NCBI GenBank assembly: GCA_943736015.1
Contig: OX031066.1
Coordinates: forward strand, 7,816,245-7,880,244
From: Tridacna crocea
Taxonomy: Eukaryota; Mollusca; Bivalvia; Cardiida; Cardiidae
Direction of reading: 5' to 3'
DNA length: 64,000 bases
In this document: piece by piece, positions 60,246 through 64,000 of the stretch
Numbering within the stretch: the first letter of the stretch is position 1
How the letters are laid out: each line of letters begins with the position of its first letter
Notes under the pieces: model-generated
Told to the model about the DNA's origin: nothing
Database searches by the model: none
The model's input: the letters and a program-made list of their open reading frames with translations, nothing else
Translations under genes and position numbers: made by a program

Positions 60246-61148
60246 AAATTGAGGATATCGGGGTTACATGCTTGGCCAAAAATAGTCGTGTAGCCGGTAA
60301 TGCTAAATTAATTTAGACCAAATGTTGATAGGTAATGCTTGAATTTAGATAATCCCCAGTTTCGGAAATTTATCGATAATCTGGTCCCAAAGGGTTTCCG
60401 ATAAAGGCCTGTCATATAGAATTTCAGAAGGGAAAATGTTTTGATCGACTAGAACACTTTTTTCTGATTAAAATCTATAACGTCTTGAAGTATTCTTTAA
60501 TATCTCTACTTCACTTCAGTTTATATTTTATTAATGTAGAAAAATGGGAAGTTGCGTCCATTTTGATTTTAACGTTACAGACCCATTCTTCTTCTTATTT
60601 CAATAGAAAGGTTTAAGAAATTTGCTCTTGCGCCGTTTTTGACGCTAAATAACATAAAAATAAATTGCAAGCAAAAAATCTATAACGTCATGGAGTATTC
60701 TCTGTTTTGTTGTGATTATGATCAAAGTATTCGTTTACATTTGTTACAATGAGAAATTGCGTCCATTTCAGTTTAAAAACGACTGTCGTTAATTTTTGTA
60801 TAAAAAATGCTGTATCGAGCTAAGTGAGATTTTCAGACTGGATAAAAAGATTAAGCAACGGATAAAGGGAAGAAAAGAACACAGATGTGATAACCGTGTC
60901 TATTGTTTTGTTAAACTTGGGTCCTGCTTTTACACGTTGTTCAAATATATAATGATTGTATTTATCATTTTTATACATGTACGTGTATATTATTTGCATC
61001 CTTGAAAACTATTACGAGATTTGTAAGAACTGTTATTTTCCCAGTATCGTCTTCTTTTTCAGAAAGTAATTTCATTTTTGTTTGTTTGTTTCTTGGCATA
61101 AACTCGTTTAAATTGCATTTTTTCTTTTTTTATTCTTTATTTCTACAG
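60246..61148. other. Unannotated stretch
   Basis: Two related segments (about 60440-60600 and 60660-60790) share ATCTATAACGTC, GAAGTATTCT-like and GTCCATTTTGATTT phrases; otherwise nothing. Confidence 0.4.
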
Positions 61149-61186
61149 CAGATGGAGATTGCTGTCCTATTGGATCATTAAAATAA
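61149..61186 (+). CDS. Possible terminal exon after the 81-nt exons
   Basis: TTTATTTCTACAG ends at 61148. In phase 1 the exon gives ADGDCCPIGSLK and TAA 61184-61186. The acceptor is a tandem NAGNAG (ACAGCAG); use of the second AG drops one residue without changing frame. A mobile element starts six bases after the stop. Confidence 0.35.
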
Positions 61187-61191
61187 TGGGA

Positions 61192-61874
61192 TACGGACAA
61201 AACCCCCATAAGACAAAACCCCTCTAGGACAAAACCCCCATACCCTTAACTGAAAAGTGGACAAAATCCCCATGCCTTTAAAACGATTCTTTTTATACAA
61301 TCTTGTTAAAGTTGAATAAAATTTACTGCTTTAAATACTTGGGGGGGGGGGGGTTGTAAAAAATATTGTTTTTGTATAAGTTAAATTAATTTGATAAGAT
61401 TTTTTTTTCTTAAAATTGTGCTTTATGATCAAAATGTGTTTTTTTCTTAAAATTGTGCTTTATGACCAAAAATGTTTTGTTTTCTGTATACATGCATAAT
61501 AAATTCATTTAAATTTTTTACATATTTTTTTCTTATTTGGTGTTTTTTTATGTTCAAATCTCCTACTAAACATTAGTGAATATGACAGGTGTAAACTTGC
61601 AAATCAGGTGTCTTAATCCCTTCTCAACACCTTTCTTACCCAAGTCTGTATAGATGTTAATATATCAATAAAAACTATCAACAAACTTGATTTACAAATT
61701 AAAATAAGATAAAATCTAAATCATTTTTTGCCTTTCATGTTTGATTTTTTCCCTTAAATCAAAGAGACTTGTTTAGAACACTTTAAAACTGTTTGCAAAT
61801 TATGTGTGTTTTCACAAATTTATATGCCTTTTATATATGACGAGGGTTTTGTCCAAGGGGGCTTTTATCCGGGG
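61192..61874 (+). mobile_element. GGGGTTTTGTCC-ended element, copy 1
   Basis: The left end TACGGACAAAACCCCC is repeated in variants and the right end GGGTTTTGTCCAAGGGGGC is its inverse. The inside is AT-rich and noncoding, with a 13-G run (61341-61353). Confidence 0.7.
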
Positions 61875-62757
61875 TACGGACAAAACCCCCCAAGGCCAAA
61901 ACCCCCCTAGGACAAAACACCCCTGGACAAAACACCCCTGGACAAAAGCCACATACCCTTAACTGAAAAGTGGACAAAACCCCCATGGTTTTAAAATGAT
62001 TCTTTTTGTACAATCATTTTAGAGTTGAATAAAATTCACTGCTTTAAATACTTGTGGGCTTGTAAAAAATAATATTTTTGTATAAGTGAAATTGTGCTTT
62101 ATGATCAAAAATGCGTTTTTTCTTAAAAATTTGCTTCATGACCACAAGTGTGTTTTTTTTCTTAATACATTCATAATAAATTCATTATAAATGCAATCAT
62201 ACAATGGAAAAATCATTTATATATGAATGAAAGGATTTTTTTTTCTTATCTGGTGCATTCATATGTTCAAATCTACTACTAAATATAAGTGAATATGACA
62301 GGTGTAAACTTGCAAATCAGGTGTCTTAATCCCTTCTCAACACCTGTCTTGCCCAGGTCTGCATAGGTGTTGATATATCAATAGAAATTATCAACAAACT
62401 TGAGGTACAAATTAAAATAAGATAATATCTAAATCATTTTTTGCCTTTCATGTTTGATTTTTTTCCTTAAATCAAACAGACTTGTTTTGAATACTCTAAA
62501 ACTGTTTGCAAATTATGTGTGTTTTCTCAAATTTATATGCTTTTTATATATGATGGGGGTTTTGTCCTAGGGGGCTTTTATCCTATGGGGGTTTTCTCCT
62601 AGGTGGGTTTTGTCCATGGGGGTTTTATCCTAGGGGGGTTTGTCCTAGGGGGGTTTTGTCCTACACTATTTTATCCTATGAGGGTTTTGTCGTAGGGGGT
62701 TTTGTCCATGGGGGTTTTGTCCTGGGGGGTTTGTCCTAGGGGAGTTTTGTCCTACAC
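61875..62757 (+). mobile_element. GGGGTTTTGTCC-ended element, copy 2 with expanded end
   Basis: It starts TACGGACAAAACCCCCC directly after copy 1, and its interior matches copy 1 closely (CCCTTAACTGAAAAGTGGAC, GACAGGTGTAAACTTGC). Its right end is about 13 variants of a ~15 bp GGGGGTTTTGTCCTA unit (62548-62757). Confidence 0.75.
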
Positions 62758-62974
62758 TCCAAATAATAATAATAATAGACCAAAAGTAAACTGCACAAGA
62801 AATGCAGTCAATAGACCAAAACAAGCAGTCTGATCCTGGGCCGAATTGGTTTTATCTTATGTGTCGAAATTCAATTGGTTTACAAAAAAAGACGTTACAA
62901 TATCAATATGTGATTGAAATCAGCAGAAAACAATGTGCGTTTTGGGAGTATCGATGTGACCCATACGGTTGTAT

Positions 62975-63805
62975 GAAAGAAAGTATCAGGAAAAAAAGAA
63001 TCAGGATAAAAAGTATCGGAAAAAAGTATTCGGAAAAAATGAATCAGTTTCCAAAAAAGAAACTAATTGTATATAAGTTATTTTTTTATAACTACTTGCT
63101 TGATAGGTTATATTGACCTTGTAAATAAAAATGGGATACTTTTCCTTTTTTTTTTACAATTTTTGGCCTTAGATTGGTAAGAAATGTGCAAACATTTGTG
63201 TGTCTTTGTTGATACCTATAAATGGTTGGGAATAACATGCAAATTGTTGTGTGTAATTTATTTGCTTTTATAATTTGCCACCAGTATAATCCTAATTAAG
63301 GTGTAATTATCACTTTGATGAAACCACTGCCAAACTGTTAAGATTATGTTGTCTTTAATCATGTCTTTAATCTCCATTGAATTTCACCTCTGATTGATCT
63401 TTAACTTTCATTTTACTTATATTATTCACAGTTTGTGAGTTTTTTAAAGTTATATTTTTAACATATCAAAGCTTTATTTTTTTTCAAAATAAACCACAGT
63501 TTTCAGTTTTCTCAAGAGAGAAAATATTTCCAACTAGCATTTTCATCATACCCGATAAAAATGCTGATGTCTCCTTTTCCCACAATGTTTTTTCCCTTTC
63601 CAAAACAAATTTCTATTTCTCCTGTTTTCACAAGTTTAAACATTAAACATTTTACAAACCCGTGAAAACATTGTTTCAATTTTTTTTTTTTTTTTTTTTT
63701 TTTCAAAGTAGATCTCTAGCAGTTTAAGTGTTCTAAAATGCCAGAATTTGATTCTTTTTGTTTCCGATACCTTTTTTCCTGATACTTTCTTTCCGATTAC
63801 CGACC
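62975..63805. mobile_element. Possible element with inverted (TATCGGAAAAAAG)n ends
   Basis: GAAAGAAAGTATCAGGAAAA and GTATCGGAAAAAAG variants at 62975-63050 are answered by the inverse TTCCGATACC and TTCCTGATACTTTC at 63759-63798. The inside includes a decayed hairpin MITE piece (63530-63620). Confidence 0.5.
63680..63703. repeat. T homopolymer
   Basis: About 24 T residues. Confidence 0.85.
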
Positions 63806-63809
63806 TATT

Positions 63810-63935
63810 CAGCACACTCCCGAACTTTAACGGTCCTAGATAAAAGCTTTTGTAAACATTGTGAGAAAGGGATAAATTCCAATAGCCAGCATTGTTTTCT
63901 TTTCCTGCAGTGTTTTCTACTCTTTTAAACTGGAC
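63810..63935 (-). mobile_element. Decayed palindromic MITE relic
   Basis: GTAAACATTGTGAGAAAGG and TTTTCCTGCAGTGTTTTCTAC are the two decayed arms of the family-A-type hairpin. Confidence 0.5.
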
Positions 63936-64000
63936 AATATTAATTGAGGTACATTTGATATATTTTCTGAAATTGCTTTGTTTAGTTGATAAAGTAAAAA

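Noticed and set aside
61192..62757. GGGGTTTTG repeats resemble ciliate telomere repeats
   Set aside because: They occur as inverted ends of an internal element with spacer bases (TCCTA), not as a pure tandem array, and the host is an animal.
1..64000. tRNA or rRNA genes
   Set aside because: I looked for B-box-like GGTTCGAATCC words and cloverleaf arms and found none convincing; a covariance-model scan would settle it.

Overview
The window is eukaryotic, intron-rich, AT-rich and loaded with repeats. The only clear host gene is the 3' end of a homologue of NBAS (plus strand, five exons between 369 and 5806). Its divergence, the density of short TTAA-flanked palindromic elements, and the repeats with (GTCC)n tracts and internal units of about 160 bp suggest a lophotrochozoan, most likely a bivalve mollusc. 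The species assignment is inference.

Layout. 1-5.9 kb: last exons of NBAS, introns filled with TTAA palindromic MITEs and a degraded satellite. 6-15.4 kb: arrays of ~140-175 bp repeats, a fold-back element, and a 318 bp segment copied to a second place with a 24 bp target duplication. 17.29-24.05 kb: a complete but inactive Ty3/Gypsy LTR retrotransposon with a tRNA-Pro primer site, SAP-like Gag N-terminus, capsid, zinc knuckle, protease, then integrase BEFORE reverse transcriptase and RNase H. That order marks the Gmr1-like group. Its gag holds a 417 bp retroposed insert and its pol has two stops and a frameshift. 24.5-25.9 kb: three ~350 bp repeats and a retroposon tail. 28-34 kb: more palindromic MITEs and a 1.25 kb element inserted in a simple array. 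34.4-35 kb: a 48 bp minisatellite that stays open as a 16-residue protein repeat. 37 kb: two fold-back structures. 38.7-44 kb: about ten copies of a ~520 bp satellite with a nested insertion. 44.6-45.6 kb: a GC-rich island. 47.2-61.2 kb: two related 81-nt phase 1-1 exon candidates and possible terminal exons, separated by a hairpin-array retroposon, fold-backs and several satellite-bearing elements. 61.2-62.8 kb: two abutting elements whose ends are built of a ~15 bp GGGGTTTTGTCC-type repeat.

The main story is mobile DNA. Three patterns stand out: a Gypsy element with Copia-like pol order; several different satellite-carrying repeats that end in a short hairpin followed by CTCTTGT and pair their 5' end with a subterminal 3' segment, as Helitron2-type rolling-circle elements do; and palindromic MITEs in which both arms change together, so the long hairpin is kept.

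Coordinates of exons and element ends were read by eye from splice sites, target duplications and inverted repeats; array boundaries are approximate.
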